DNA of 22,798 nucleotides from an uncultured Agathobacter sp. (GCA_934365945.1 CAKRNE010000030.1:1-22798), one strand, 5' to 3'; numbered from the stretch's first letter, positions 7,270-16,611 are shown. Program-made: numbers and translations. Notes: generated from the letters alone by a model not told the origin.

Positions 7270-10083
7270 TTACTTGTCATCAATCATTTTAATGTACTCG
7301 TATTTCGGTCTGAAATCATTTTTATTGTACAGCTTGTAATACTGCATGAATATACGCTCCATAACCTTCGGAATCTGGTTCTCCAAAGGTTCAAAGAGTA
7401 TTATCAAAAACTGGACTGAGCTGTATCTGGTACACACATCGACCTTTCTGATTCTCTGACGAATGGACTGCTCCATATAGTCAAGCGCTCTTTCCATTAC
7501 CTCAATGTCCATAAACTGCTCCGGCAGCGTCTCCATCGTCACCATGACAAGATAACAGTTATGCTTATGTCTCTCACCAAGACTGTTCATAAACTCAAAT
7601 ATCTTTGCGAAATCCCTGTAGTTTACATCCAGAGCTCCTGTATAGCTTCCGCTTTCCTTCAGCGAGCCTGCGATTTTTTTCAAATCCACGCCCGTTCCTG
7701 AGCTGACGCTGGAATTTATCCTAAGCTGATGGAAAAATGCATAGGTACCTTTTTTGTTTTGCTTTACATAATACAATGCCTTATCTGCCTTTGCATAGTC
7801 ATCCTCAAAGATATCACCCTTTGTCGTCATACACATTCCAACAGACAGTGAAGCATCTCTTATCTCGCAGTCGTCATCCTGCCCTTTTGCAAATTTTTCG
7901 AATACATGCTCTATAATTTGCTCTATATAAGCTCTGTCTGAATATGGAAGGAAAATCAAAAATTCATCTCCACCCAGACGACATGCAGTCAGGTCTCTAT
8001 GTTCCTCTTCAGTAAGGATATTTCCTATAAGCTTAAGGGCTCTGTCACCGGCTTTATGTCCATGTATATCGTTAACCTTTTTAAGATTGTCCATGTCAAT
8101 AAATGCCAGACAGCCATCCATCTCGTTCATACGCTCCGCAATATGCTTCTGACCGCGGCTTCTCATATGAAGACCGGTAAGATAATCTATACTGTCAGAG
8201 CTTTCCTGCATGCTGATAGTACTTACCACATCTGAAATAAATTTGCCTGCTGCAAGCTCAATATCAGCATTATCGCCATCCTCCTGCTGCATAAAATTAT
8301 TGTCCTCAATGACAACCGCATTTTTGTCCATAAGCTCAATAAAAACATCCGCAATCTGAGGGTCAAACTGAGTACCTTTGTTTTTGACTATCTCATCCCT
8401 TATTATTTCATCAGGAAGTGAATTTCTATATATTCTTCTGGACTTCATGGCATCATAGCTGTCAGCTACGCTTACAATACGGGCATGAAACGGAATTTCC
8501 TCTCCCTTTAATCCGTCCGGATAGCCTTTTCCATCATATCTCTCATGATGATACCTGGCGATGTCAGTCAGATTACTGACAATCGTAATATCCTTTAAAA
8601 TATCAGCACCCATAATGGTATGGTTTTTTATTATTTCGTATTCTTCATCGCTTAGCTTTGTCGGTTTATTAAGGATAGTATCCGGCACGCCGATTTTACC
8701 GATATCGTGAAGAAACGCTGCATTTCTCAGGTTCTGAACCTCATTCTCACTCCATCCGAGCTGCTTTGCTATGAGGGCAGAGTACTCTGCCACCCTATAT
8801 GAATGTCCCTTAGTATACTCATCCTTTGCCTCGATGGTGGTGGCAAGAGTCTTCATCATCTGCAGTGAAACTCTCTCAGCCTGATCCCTGAGCTTTTCAC
8901 TTTCAGCATTTTGACGTTTGTACTCAATCTCGCTGATTCGCTTGATTGTGACTATGATATTGATAAACAAAATCACCACCAGACCTGTCCCGATAAAAAA
9001 GCCTGACAGAGTGACAACAAAATACACCGATGCCGCTTCTATAAGCATCAGAACAAGTGCTACAACCATGGCAAACATCTCAAGTCCATAGGCTGCCGCT
9101 CTCTTTTTAATTATATCAATGATAAATGTTGAGATAACAACTATGCAGCATACCGCAAGCATCACCTGCCCCGCCGGAAGTGTCCTGATAAAGTCACGCA
9201 CGCCTGTAAACTGAAGCAGCATGCATATAACAAAATTCACAAATGACAGTGTCTCTACACACGTATATATTTTTCGATATCGTCCTCCCTGTACGTTGTC
9301 AATATAAATTGAAATGGCGATGGGAGCTACCAGAATTACTATAAAACACATGGCTGCCATAACCGATGCATTGGGCACAAGCATCTGGCGCAGCTTTGAC
9401 TCGCCAAGCATCCACACGGCTCCCAGAAGCATACACCAGCCCACATACTCCATGTCAAAGTGTGTCCTGTATACGATACTGAGTGCAATACTGAACAAAA
9501 TAGCCACTATCGCTGCAAAAAGTATAAAAAAGGCAATAACAGTCTCTCTGGAGCTCTTTTGAAAAATATTAGCCCAGATATCACTCTTATCTCCACAATA
9601 TACAGTGTTTATAACGCCCGAATAGTTGGATGCATTGCTCGTCAGCTCAATGCGCACCTCTTTACCGGCATCATTTTCTGACATGTCACAAAATACATAT
9701 CTGCTCGCAGAATCCTTACCGAACGGTCTCGTATCCTTTGTATCATACTCTGCTCGCAGACTGCCGTCCACATAGAATCTGACGGTCTGAAGTGAAGCCC
9801 TGATTGCCATGACACTGGCGTCAAAATCCTTTGGCAAAACAGTGCTTATAGTCATAGTATCCCCCGGCTTTACATCATATCTGCCGGGCACCTCGACAGC
9901 CTCACTATCTCCGTCTGCCTTAAGCCATGTAAAGCTTCCATCATAAGTGATATTTTCATCACTCGTTGATATGCTTCTCTCACTTGGTAATACACATTCG
10001 GCAACTATAAATCCAACTGTTAAAAAGGTCATTATTATATAAAACAATGACCTCTTTGTCCTGCTTACGCTGTATCTATCCAT
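7270..10083 (-). CDS. Membrane HD-GYP/GGDEF cyclic-di-GMP enzyme with an outer sensor domain
   Basis: The 937-residue protein has an N-terminal membrane anchor (about 12-32), an extracellular beta-rich region (about 40-175), and seven or eight membrane helices (about 180-380), like a 7TM-DISM sensor. A coiled-coil linker leads to an HD-GYP domain: HDIGKIG near 457 and HHERYDGKGYP near 515, as in active c-di-GMP phosphodiesterases. Next is a GGDEF domain with FIDMDNLKKVND and an intact RLGGDEF near 701. The usual RxxD inhibitory site reads RDLT, so product inhibition may be weak. A last domain (about 800-937) resembles a degenerate GGDEF with RYSSVQF near 884. It follows the signal-peptidase-like gene by 80 bp, with AGGAT before the ATG and no visible terminator between, so it probably belongs to the adhesin operon's tail. 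Net activity cannot be told from sequence. Confidence 0.88.
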   Translation of the reverse strand: MDRYSVSRTKRSLFYIIMTFLTVGFIVAECVLPSERSISTSDENITYDGSFTWLKADGDSEAVEVPGRYDVKPGDTMTISTVLPKDFDASVMAIRASLQTVRFYVDGSLRAEYDTKDTRPFGKDSASRYVFCDMSENDAGKEVRIELTSNASNYSGVINTVYCGDKSDIWANIFQKSSRETVIAFFILFAAIVAILFSIALSIVYRTHFDMEYVGWCMLLGAVWMLGESKLRQMLVPNASVMAAMCFIVILVAPIAISIYIDNVQGGRYRKIYTCVETLSFVNFVICMLLQFTGVRDFIRTLPAGQVMLAVCCIVVISTFIIDIIKKRAAAYGLEMFAMVVALVLMLIEAASVYFVVTLSGFFIGTGLVVILFINIIVTIKRISEIEYKRQNAESEKLRDQAERVSLQMMKTLATTIEAKDEYTKGHSYRVAEYSALIAKQLGWSENEVQNLRNAAFLHDIGKIGVPDTILNKPTKLSDEEYEIIKNHTIMGADILKDITIVSNLTDIARYHHERYDGKGYPDGLKGEEIPFHARIVSVADSYDAMKSRRIYRNSLPDEIIRDEIVKNKGTQFDPQIADVFIELMDKNAVVIEDNNFMQQEDGDNADIELAAGKFISDVVSTISMQESSDSIDYLTGLHMRSRGQKHIAERMNEMDGCLAFIDMDNLKKVNDIHGHKAGDRALKLIGNILTEEEHRDLTACRLGGDEFLIFLPYSDRAYIEQIIEHVFEKFAKGQDDDCEIRDASLSVGMCMTTKGDIFEDDYAKADKALYYVKQNKKGTYAFFHQLRINSSVSSGTGVDLKKIAGSLKESGSYTGALDVNYRDFAKIFEFMNSLGERHKHNCYLVMVTMETLPEQFMDIEVMERALDYMEQSIRQRIRKVDVCTRYSSVQFLIILFEPLENQIPKVMERIFMQYYKLYNKNDFRPKYEYIKMIDDK

Positions 10084-10163
10084 AATTTATCCTATTCTGC
10101 AAACATAAGGTCTGCTTTATTATCGTCAGGTTTTCCAATGCCGCAGATGGAAATTCAGGCACG

Positions 10164-10706
10164 CTATGCTGCCTGCTGTTCAACCATCGTGTTGATTTCC
10201 TTGCTGATTTTATTTACATACATCATGATTGCTACACCTGCAGCAAAAATCACTATTGTAAGAATTATTCCAACTGCAGAAAAGCAAAGCTGGTTTAAAT
10301 ATCCGATAAACGGAGTCTTGGCAATAACCTGTCCTTTTATTACTTTATATGATACACCATTTCCATCACGAAGTGCAATCTCTTTTGCAGAAGAATCATT
10401 AGAATCCACATAATAAGAATCAACCCTTCTGCCTGATGAATCAGCTGATTCGATGGCTACAATATTGCCATCCTTGTAAGATGCCTCGTCGATAGTCTTT
10501 AGATATACAACGCTGCCGTTCTTTGAGATATTTCCTGTATGATCTGTGCCCGAAAGATATGTATGATAGCCAAATATCGGTGGAAGCACAACCGGAAGCA
10601 CTATAAGAAGTGCCACGATTACAAGCAAATAGCCAAGTATTGTAAGCCCTATCCTTTTGCCTTTTTGCTCGTTTACTGTCTGATTGGTGTTTGTGTTTTT
10701 ACTCAT
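10164..10706 (-). CDS. Signal peptidase I-like (SipW-type) membrane protein lacking a clear catalytic dyad
   Basis: The 180-residue protein has a cytosolic N-terminus, a membrane helix (about 19-45), an extracellular beta domain (about 48-135), and a second helix (about 143-163). Order and spacing resemble archaeal/SipW-type signal peptidases: GYHTYLSGT, then GSVVYLKTID near 64, DGNIVAIES near 79, KGQVIAKTPFIGYL near 124. The family's SGSM-x-P nucleophile motif instead reads SGTDHTG (threonine 54), and no histidine is seen where the general base lies (YYVDSND near 98). It may be an inactive homologue or a helper. The ATG at 10706 follows AAAGGAG at good spacing. It lies 34 bp after gtfB, where streptococcal loci carry asp4/asp5. 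Family assignment is by pattern only. Confidence 0.6.
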   Translation of the reverse strand: MSKNTNTNQTVNEQKGKRIGLTILGYLLVIVALLIVLPVVLPPIFGYHTYLSGTDHTGNISKNGSVVYLKTIDEASYKDGNIVAIESADSSGRRVDSYYVDSNDSSAKEIALRDGNGVSYKVIKGQVIAKTPFIGYLNQLCFSAVGIILTIVIFAAGVAIMMYVNKISKEINTMVEQQAA

Positions 10707-10740
10707 ATTAAGCTCCTTTCTGTTCATAAACATTGAATCT

Positions 10741-12114
10741 CTACAAATGGAGTATCTCCATGTAGTCCGATGCATCAGCCGCTACAGCGGCCTTTTTCTG
10801 CATGGCCAGTGCCTCATCAATGAGATGCGGCATGGCCAGTGTCGTGTTGAGTGCCTCCGCCATATCAGCGTACTCGCTCTCCTTAAATGTATTCGTGTCT
10901 GCGGTGTAATATGCGTTGTGCATGGTCTCCTCATAGCCCACTATAAGCATGTTGTTTAAGAAAGCCCTGTGAACCGCATCCACTATTTCACCCTCGTGAT
11001 TGATATCGAGGTAGAAATCACACTTCTCAAAAAGATTATCCAGCACGAACCTCTTCACATTAGGGTAGAGTGACACATTGTCATACTGCCCTGCCGACAT
11101 AAGCTTCGACGACATCTCTGTGATGGCCGCCACATGCAAATGCATCTGCGGCATCAGCGACGCAAGCTCTGTCAGATGCCCCACATTCTCTGAATTGGTA
11201 CATATGAGTATGTGCGGCCTGTGCTTATTTTCCCTGACGAAGCTGTAGATATATCCAAGCTGCTTCACTTTATCAGCCGGAGCACCAAGTGCTATAAGCC
11301 TGTCATAAGAGTCCTTTCGCGATACAAATACGCGCTTTGCCCTGGTTCCCTGGTCATGCAGTATAATCTGCATATTGCCCGGTATTTCATCTCCCACTGG
11401 CTCGTGCCAGAAGAGTGCATCGCGAAAGCCGTTTGGCGCAAGCGCCTGTGATGCAAAAAACGGATATGACAGCGAGTTGAAATAAACCGCTGTATCCTCA
11501 AGCCCTGCACATCTGATGAAAAACGCTATAAAATCTGTCTTACTTCTGAAAATCCAGTCCTTATCCTGCCATCTGACGAGTATATCACCGGTGACGAAGT
11601 TCTCCACTATCATCTCCCTGCCCGTCACGTCAAAAAACTTCCTGAGCGCCTTCTGTCCCTTCTTATTAAAAACTGTGTGACAGAAAATTGCGCCATGCCT
11701 GTTATAATGCTCTGAAAGCCTGACCTGACCGGCATCATCGACCCAGTCAACAATCTTGACCAGCCGCCTATGCGTAGGCTCTGTGAAAAATATCCTCGCT
11801 CGCTCCCTGGTGCGGTCCATGACCTTTGCAGATGAATTATCACCCTCTATGCGCCAGTAATCAGGAATCTGTATCTGATTGAAATACAGCGGCTTCCCCG
11901 GTAAGCTGTCAGCTTTCCTGTAATCGCCTAAGAAAAATCCATACACGCTTATCACGTCATCCGGCAGAAATCCGTCATCCTCAATGACCGCTGCATGAAA
12001 GGCTGCACCGGCATTCTTAAATGACTCCAGGAGATTCTTGCTCTCGCCCGAAAATGTATCAAACAGCAGTGTGATATCCACTGCTTCGTGTGTTACTTCA
12101 ACAGCTCTATCCAT
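10741..12114 (-). CDS. gtfB: Accessory Sec glycosylation protein GtfB (chaperone subunit of GtfA/B)
   Basis: This 457-residue protein fits GtfB/Gtf2: a GT-B-like protein without catalytic residues that pairs with GtfA. GtfA/B adds the first GlcNAc to Ser/Thr of the SRR adhesin in the cytosol before export. Typical stretches are ITLLFDTFSGESKNLLESF at the start, WHEPVGDEIPGNMQIIL near 245, and DFYLDINHEGEIVDAVHRAF near 377. It is close to the usual family length. The ATG overlaps the 3' end of gtfA by 22 nt, and its ribosome site AGGAGGTGG lies inside gtfA, so the two are translationally coupled, as expected for subunits of one complex. Confidence 0.93.
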   Translation of the reverse strand: MDRAVEVTHEAVDITLLFDTFSGESKNLLESFKNAGAAFHAAVIEDDGFLPDDVISVYGFFLGDYRKADSLPGKPLYFNQIQIPDYWRIEGDNSSAKVMDRTRERARIFFTEPTHRRLVKIVDWVDDAGQVRLSEHYNRHGAIFCHTVFNKKGQKALRKFFDVTGREMIVENFVTGDILVRWQDKDWIFRSKTDFIAFFIRCAGLEDTAVYFNSLSYPFFASQALAPNGFRDALFWHEPVGDEIPGNMQIILHDQGTRAKRVFVSRKDSYDRLIALGAPADKVKQLGYIYSFVRENKHRPHILICTNSENVGHLTELASLMPQMHLHVAAITEMSSKLMSAGQYDNVSLYPNVKRFVLDNLFEKCDFYLDINHEGEIVDAVHRAFLNNMLIVGYEETMHNAYYTADTNTFKESEYADMAEALNTTLAMPHLIDEALAMQKKAAVAADASDYMEILHL

Positions 12115-13583
12115 CTGTGAACCACCTCCTTAGTCAGATATTCTTTGGCCTTTTCATATGAATGTGCTGAAAATGCATCCATATCATTCTCTGTAAACAT
12201 CCTCACTATGCACTCAGAAAGAAGCTTTATCTTCTCCTTCTGATCCATCTCATCGGTGATTGGAATCCTGTAGCCGTTTTGCCCATCATCGATAAATGTC
12301 TGGTTGCCATACCTCACATCAAAGCCCACTATAGGAAGCCCTGAGCCTATGGCCTCCATGAGAGTGAGCCCGAAGCCCTCACTCTGTGAAGCTGCCACAT
12401 ATGCATCATAGTGCTTGTATACATCATCTAATTTCTGCTGTCCCATCAAATGCACATAATCAGCACAGCTTAGCCTTTCGATAAGCCCCTTAAGCTTTGC
12501 CTCATCGCCACCCTTACCATATATGTCAAGTGAGATGTCAGGCACGCTTTCCTTTGCCTTCACAACAGCCTCCACCAGCCAGTCACAGTGCTTCTCAGTC
12601 GCAAGACGCGACGCAGTGATGAGAGAATGTCTCTTTCTCGGCTCATCAGGATACTTAAGCTCATCCAGACTGCCCACCGGGATAGTCACCACATGAGGCT
12701 CCTTTCCACAGTACTTCTTAAACTGCTGCCTCATAAGCTCATTCTGCGCATCTGTCGCTGTGATGTAGAAATCTATGTGCTCAGTCTGTGAAAACGAATA
12801 CTCATAATAGTTATTCCACAGTATGTAATCATCATCCGTGCCGCCCTCGCTGAAATGGTCCGCATGCACCACGATGCCTACGCGCGCCGGTCCGCAATTT
12901 TCAAGGATTGCCTGGCCTATGCCTGTTGTCCTGTCGATGATCACCACATCATCAGCCGTGAGATTAAGCCTCTTTACCATGTAGCCGACCAGGTCTGCCT
13001 TGGTGTAAAGCACCTGCGCTCCAATCCTGTAAAAGGTACTGTCATCCTCTATGACCTCCTCGTAGCACACCGAGCCATCCTCATTGAAAAATGTCCTGCC
13101 GTACAAATGAGCCTTGCCGTCTAGCGGAGCATAGTACTCGCTGAAGGTCCTGCAATAGGTGTAAAAATCCTTCCTGATCAGGCATCCGTTTGAGACAATC
13201 TCGACTCTGTGCACGAGATCACTCGTATCATCGACCATGTAGCAGGTGTAGAACCTGCCGTTTTCCTTAAACTGATATCTGCACGTCTTGCCCTCTCTGG
13301 AAAAGGTATAATCATCTTCTGCCATCGTAGCCTCAAGCTCCTTTAGAGTAAAGGTGACAGGCGATGTCCTCACATCTGTAAAAAATGTGTACAGCCATAT
13401 CACTTCCTCATCCAAAAAGCCGATGTTTCTTGTCATGTGCTCTATATTTTCAGTTGGAAACATATCTGTGAAAATAAACCTTGCCGGAATATGTGCCCTG
13501 CGGAGCAGATTTGCTCTGTAGCTCTGTGCGTATTCCACGCCGCTTGAAGCCCAGCCAATTCCGAGATTGAAGTTATATACCAT
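12093..13583 (-). CDS. gtfA: Accessory Sec O-GlcNAc glycosyltransferase GtfA
   Basis: The 496-residue protein is a GT4 GT-B glycosyltransferase that transfers GlcNAc from UDP-GlcNAc to Ser/Thr of the adhesin repeats. Visible signatures are the N-terminal glycine loop GIGWASSGVEYAQSYRA (residues 8-24), the family's inserted beta-rich region (about 80-200), SRLATEKHCDWLVEAV (325-340), and the donor-site E-x7-E motif SEGFGLTLMEAIGSGLP (401-417, Glu402 and Glu410). Length is normal. AGGAG stands six bases before the ATG. The 159-bp gap to secA2 shows no clear terminator and only small GC-rich dyads, so co-transcription with secA2 is likely. Confidence 0.95.
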   Translation of the reverse strand: MVYNFNLGIGWASSGVEYAQSYRANLLRRAHIPARFIFTDMFPTENIEHMTRNIGFLDEEVIWLYTFFTDVRTSPVTFTLKELEATMAEDDYTFSREGKTCRYQFKENGRFYTCYMVDDTSDLVHRVEIVSNGCLIRKDFYTYCRTFSEYYAPLDGKAHLYGRTFFNEDGSVCYEEVIEDDSTFYRIGAQVLYTKADLVGYMVKRLNLTADDVVIIDRTTGIGQAILENCGPARVGIVVHADHFSEGGTDDDYILWNNYYEYSFSQTEHIDFYITATDAQNELMRQQFKKYCGKEPHVVTIPVGSLDELKYPDEPRKRHSLITASRLATEKHCDWLVEAVVKAKESVPDISLDIYGKGGDEAKLKGLIERLSCADYVHLMGQQKLDDVYKHYDAYVAASQSEGFGLTLMEAIGSGLPIVGFDVRYGNQTFIDDGQNGYRIPITDEMDQKEKIKLLSECIVRMFTENDMDAFSAHSYEKAKEYLTKEVVHRWIELLK

Positions 13584-13742
13584 ATGATTCTCCTCATATC
13601 TGTCAAACGATTGATATTACAGTGTCTGTATGTAATTTAATGTGACTATTTTTAAGCCCCATTGAGAACAAGAAAATCTGCTGCTTGCATGCACGCATGA
13701 CGTATCTGCTTTTTATTTCTCCATATTTATGAATAGTTACAT

Positions 13743-16160
13743 CTATGGATATATAATCTGCAGCCTGCCATCCTTGCCGATTTTCACATCACTAAGTAAA
13801 ATATTCCTTATGATATTACATTTTACTGCTTTTTCTGTATCCAAAAACGACTCGAAAGCCTCATTTTGGTACTCAAACATAACATTTCTCTGTGCGGATG
13901 CTCTTCCCGCTACAGCATACTTGAGCTGCTCGAGGTAGTCAATCAGCTCAACCCAGCCATCATCCACCGCCTTTAGAGTCGCCTCGCGGACAAACTGCTC
14001 GTAAGTCTCCTCATCGCCTATGCGATCCTTTTGCCTTGAAAGCCCCTGATATACGCGAAGCATCAGGTAGTCAGTGACAGCTCCTTTGCTTTGCATGTCA
14101 GAAGGTGTCAGACCTGCGTCCAGCTTGTAGGAGATATTGTCAAGGATATATCTGTTTAATATGGATGTATATTGCTGTGTATTGGTATTTTTATCGTTAT
14201 TTTTATCATTATCTTTCTTTCTGCCACGGCGCCTGCCATGCTTTTTATTACTCTGTATGCAGTCAAAATGATTAACGAAGTCTGAGATATTCTCCTTCGC
14301 AATCCCTACTATCTTCTCCTCCTCGACGCTTGCACCGTCGAGCAGGTTTTTTCTGGTTGCGTAGATTAAGTCTCGCTGGCGCTGGAGAACCTGGTCATAC
14401 TGCAGTGATTTCTTGCGGTTCATCTCCTCAGACTCCACGCTAAGCTTCTGACACTGGTTGACAATACGCTTTATTTTGTGCTTTCTGATGCGCTTTTTGC
14501 CATCTATATAGCGCTGCAGCTTGTCATCATCCTCAGCACCCACTATGTCATCCTCCAGACTCACATAGTACTGGCTGAAGCCCGGATCACCCTGTCTGCC
14601 GGCGCGGCCCCTCGCCTGCCTCTCGGCTCTTGAATTGTTCATCCTGCCTATACCTATGACAGCTAAGCCGCCAAGCTCCTTCACGCCATCTCCGAGCTGT
14701 ATATCGGTACCTCTTCCTGCCATAGTCGTAGCAACCGTAACCGCATTCAGCTGGCCTGCGCCTGCGATAATCTGTGCTTCCCAGAAAGCATTGCTCGCGT
14801 TTAGTACATTGTGCGGGATGTTTTTCTCTATTAAAAGCCTTGAGAAAAGATCCGTATCCGTAACTGAATTGAGCACCACAAGCACCGGCTGGCCTGTCTC
14901 ATGAAGCCTTATCACATCATCCACAGCCGTCCAGAACTGGTCATGACCGTTTTTAAAGTATCTGTCTTTCCTGTCAACTCTTTTAATAGGCCTGTTAGTA
15001 GGTATTCTCACCACCTGCTTGCCGTAGGTCTCAAAAAGCTCGTCCTTTGCATCCATGAGTGTACCGCTCATGCCCGCCATCTTGCCAAACATCATAAACA
15101 GATTCTGGAAGGTAACTGATGCAACAGTTCTGTATTCCTGCGATATCTCTACCTTTTCCTTTGCCTCTATAGCCTGATGCTGACCGCCTCGCAGCTTGAC
15201 ACCGTGCATGAGACGACCTGTCGCTCCGTCAAACAGCTCTACCTCTTTCTTGTCTGTGACAACATAATCCTTTTTATTCTTCAAAAGCTTATGCGCACGA
15301 AGAGAGAGCGTGACATGCCTGTTTATCTCAAAATTCTCTTTACCGTAGAAATTGGATATGCCAAAGAAGCTCTCGGCAAACTTCACACCCTTTGGAGTGA
15401 GCCAGACGGCCTTATCCTCCTCTATGTAGTCAATATCCTCAACCAGTGTCGTGACGAAAAAGTCGCATACATCATACAGGTTCGACTGTACTCTCGGCAC
15501 TCCCGATATGACGAGCGGCATAATTGCAGAGTCTAAAAGCACCGAATCAGCCTCATCAATTATGACATAGTGGAAATCACAGAGGAATCTGTCCTCCTTT
15601 TTCTTTACCAGATTGTCAAAAAGGAAATCAAAGCCAAGTGTGCCATTTGTCGTGTATATAATATCAGCCGAATAGAACTGTCTTTTCTCGTCATCATCCT
15701 GCTTTTTAGTATCATCAGTATCCGGATATGAGCAGGTGAGACCCATGAAATTGTAAACCTCTCCCATCTCTGCACCGTCTCTCGATGCCAGATATTCGTT
15801 CGTGGTCACGAGCATACAGCTCTTGCCGGTCAGCGCATTCAGATAAAGTGGCATTGTGGCAGACAAGGTCTTGCCTTCGCCTGTATTCATCTCAGCAAGG
15901 TATCCGGCGTGAAGCGCTGCTCCTGCTAAGATTTGCACATCATACGGTCTCTTTCCAAGCACCCTGTAATCCGCCTCGCATATAGCTGCAAATGCCTCCG
16001 GCATCAGTGCTTCAAGAGATTCTCCCTCTCTGTATCTGTTCTTAAACTGCTCTGTCAGTGCAGAAAGCTCTTCATCACTTAGATTTTTTATTTTTTCTTC
16101 GTTTTTTCTTACTTTTGTTAGAGTCCTCTTTAAGTCTCTCAATTCTTTCCTGCTCTGCAT
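13743..16160 (-). CDS. secA2: Accessory Sec translocase ATPase SecA2
   Basis: This is a SecA-family DEAD motor of 805 residues. It has an N-terminal helix with IKNLSDEELSALTEQFKNRY, Walker A MNTGEGKT near 91, Walker B IIDEAD near 200, MSGTL, AGRGTDI, GRAGRQGDPG and the two-helix-finger region SLQYDQVLQRQRDLIYATRK. The zinc-binding C-terminal tail of housekeeping SecA is absent and the protein is shorter, as expected for SecA2. A Lys/Arg/Asn-rich insertion (KKHGRRRGRKKDNDKNNDKN near residue 635) is unusual. It would drive adhesin export through SecY2. The ATG at 16160 is preferred over the TTG just before it, with GAGGAAG upstream. The start lies 86 nt inside asp3. Confidence 0.95.
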   Translation of the reverse strand: MQSRKELRDLKRTLTKVRKNEEKIKNLSDEELSALTEQFKNRYREGESLEALMPEAFAAICEADYRVLGKRPYDVQILAGAALHAGYLAEMNTGEGKTLSATMPLYLNALTGKSCMLVTTNEYLASRDGAEMGEVYNFMGLTCSYPDTDDTKKQDDDEKRQFYSADIIYTTNGTLGFDFLFDNLVKKKEDRFLCDFHYVIIDEADSVLLDSAIMPLVISGVPRVQSNLYDVCDFFVTTLVEDIDYIEEDKAVWLTPKGVKFAESFFGISNFYGKENFEINRHVTLSLRAHKLLKNKKDYVVTDKKEVELFDGATGRLMHGVKLRGGQHQAIEAKEKVEISQEYRTVASVTFQNLFMMFGKMAGMSGTLMDAKDELFETYGKQVVRIPTNRPIKRVDRKDRYFKNGHDQFWTAVDDVIRLHETGQPVLVVLNSVTDTDLFSRLLIEKNIPHNVLNASNAFWEAQIIAGAGQLNAVTVATTMAGRGTDIQLGDGVKELGGLAVIGIGRMNNSRAERQARGRAGRQGDPGFSQYYVSLEDDIVGAEDDDKLQRYIDGKKRIRKHKIKRIVNQCQKLSVESEEMNRKKSLQYDQVLQRQRDLIYATRKNLLDGASVEEEKIVGIAKENISDFVNHFDCIQSNKKHGRRRGRKKDNDKNNDKNTNTQQYTSILNRYILDNISYKLDAGLTPSDMQSKGAVTDYLMLRVYQGLSRQKDRIGDEETYEQFVREATLKAVDDGWVELIDYLEQLKYAVAGRASAQRNVMFEYQNEAFESFLDTEKAVKCNIIRNILLSDVKIGKDGRLQIIYP
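14170..14255 (-). other. Basic, Lys/Asn-rich low-complexity insertion in SecA2
   Basis: About 28 residues of Lys, Arg, Asp and Asn interrupt the C-terminal half of SecA2, between the two-helix-finger region and the helical tail. I know of no such insert in streptococcal SecA2. It may be a surface loop or an RNA/membrane contact. Confidence 0.5.
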
Positions 16161-16611
16161 CAAACTCTTCCTCTGAAACCTCTTTAATCACCAGTGATTT
16201 GAATGTAAAATCAGCATTTCCACCATTTATCAGCTCAATCCTGTAGCTGTAGGTTCTGATGGACGGCTTGAAAACAGCCCTTTTGTCCCGGACTATGATG
16301 CTCTGTGCCTGCACATCATACCTGTCATAAAATATGATACGAAGCATCAGCGCCTCACTCTCACTGTTGTGATAGTCAATATTCATCGCTATCGAGTACG
16401 CACGCTCTCCATCAATGAGCGGAAGCGACGGCTCTATCCTCTGCCTCTGGAAATTCGTCATCGAATACCATGTGTGAATCACCGTGCCAGGTGGCATGAG
16501 GCGGTTTTTATAAGAGACTGAACCATCCTCGTTAAATTCAATTTTTGATCCATATACATATGAGTCCGACAAAAATTCTTTCCAGCGGACCTGCCAAGTG
16601 TCACCATACAT
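16075..16611 (-). CDS. asp3: Accessory Sec system protein Asp3
   Basis: The 178-residue protein matches Asp3, a beta-sandwich, carbohydrate-binding-module-like subunit of the Asp1/2/3 complex that escorts the glycosylated adhesin to SecA2/SecY2. Family stretches are YGSKIEFNEDGSVSYKNRLM near 20, MPPGTVIHTWYSMTNFQ near 39, RIEPSLPLIDGERAYSIAMN near 58, IIFYDRYDVQAQSI near 92, and RTYSYRIELINGG near 119. A lysine/arginine-rich tail (KEDSNKSKKKRRKNKKSK, last 18 residues) is odd; this end overlaps the secA2 start region by 86 nt. The ATG has only a weak AGG upstream. The 88-bp gap after asp2 contains copy 2 of the 20-bp repeat. Confidence 0.9.
   Translation of the reverse strand: MYGDTWQVRWKEFLSDSYVYGSKIEFNEDGSVSYKNRLMPPGTVIHTWYSMTNFQRQRIEPSLPLIDGERAYSIAMNIDYHNSESEALMLRIIFYDRYDVQAQSIIVRDKRAVFKPSIRTYSYRIELINGGNADFTFKSLVIKEVSEEEFDAEQERIERLKEDSNKSKKKRRKNKKSK

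Noticed and set aside
13584..13742. Possible terminator or small gene between secA2 and gtfA
   Set aside because: Only short GC-rich dyads such as GCATGC are present; no stable stem with a T-run and no ORF with a ribosome binding site.
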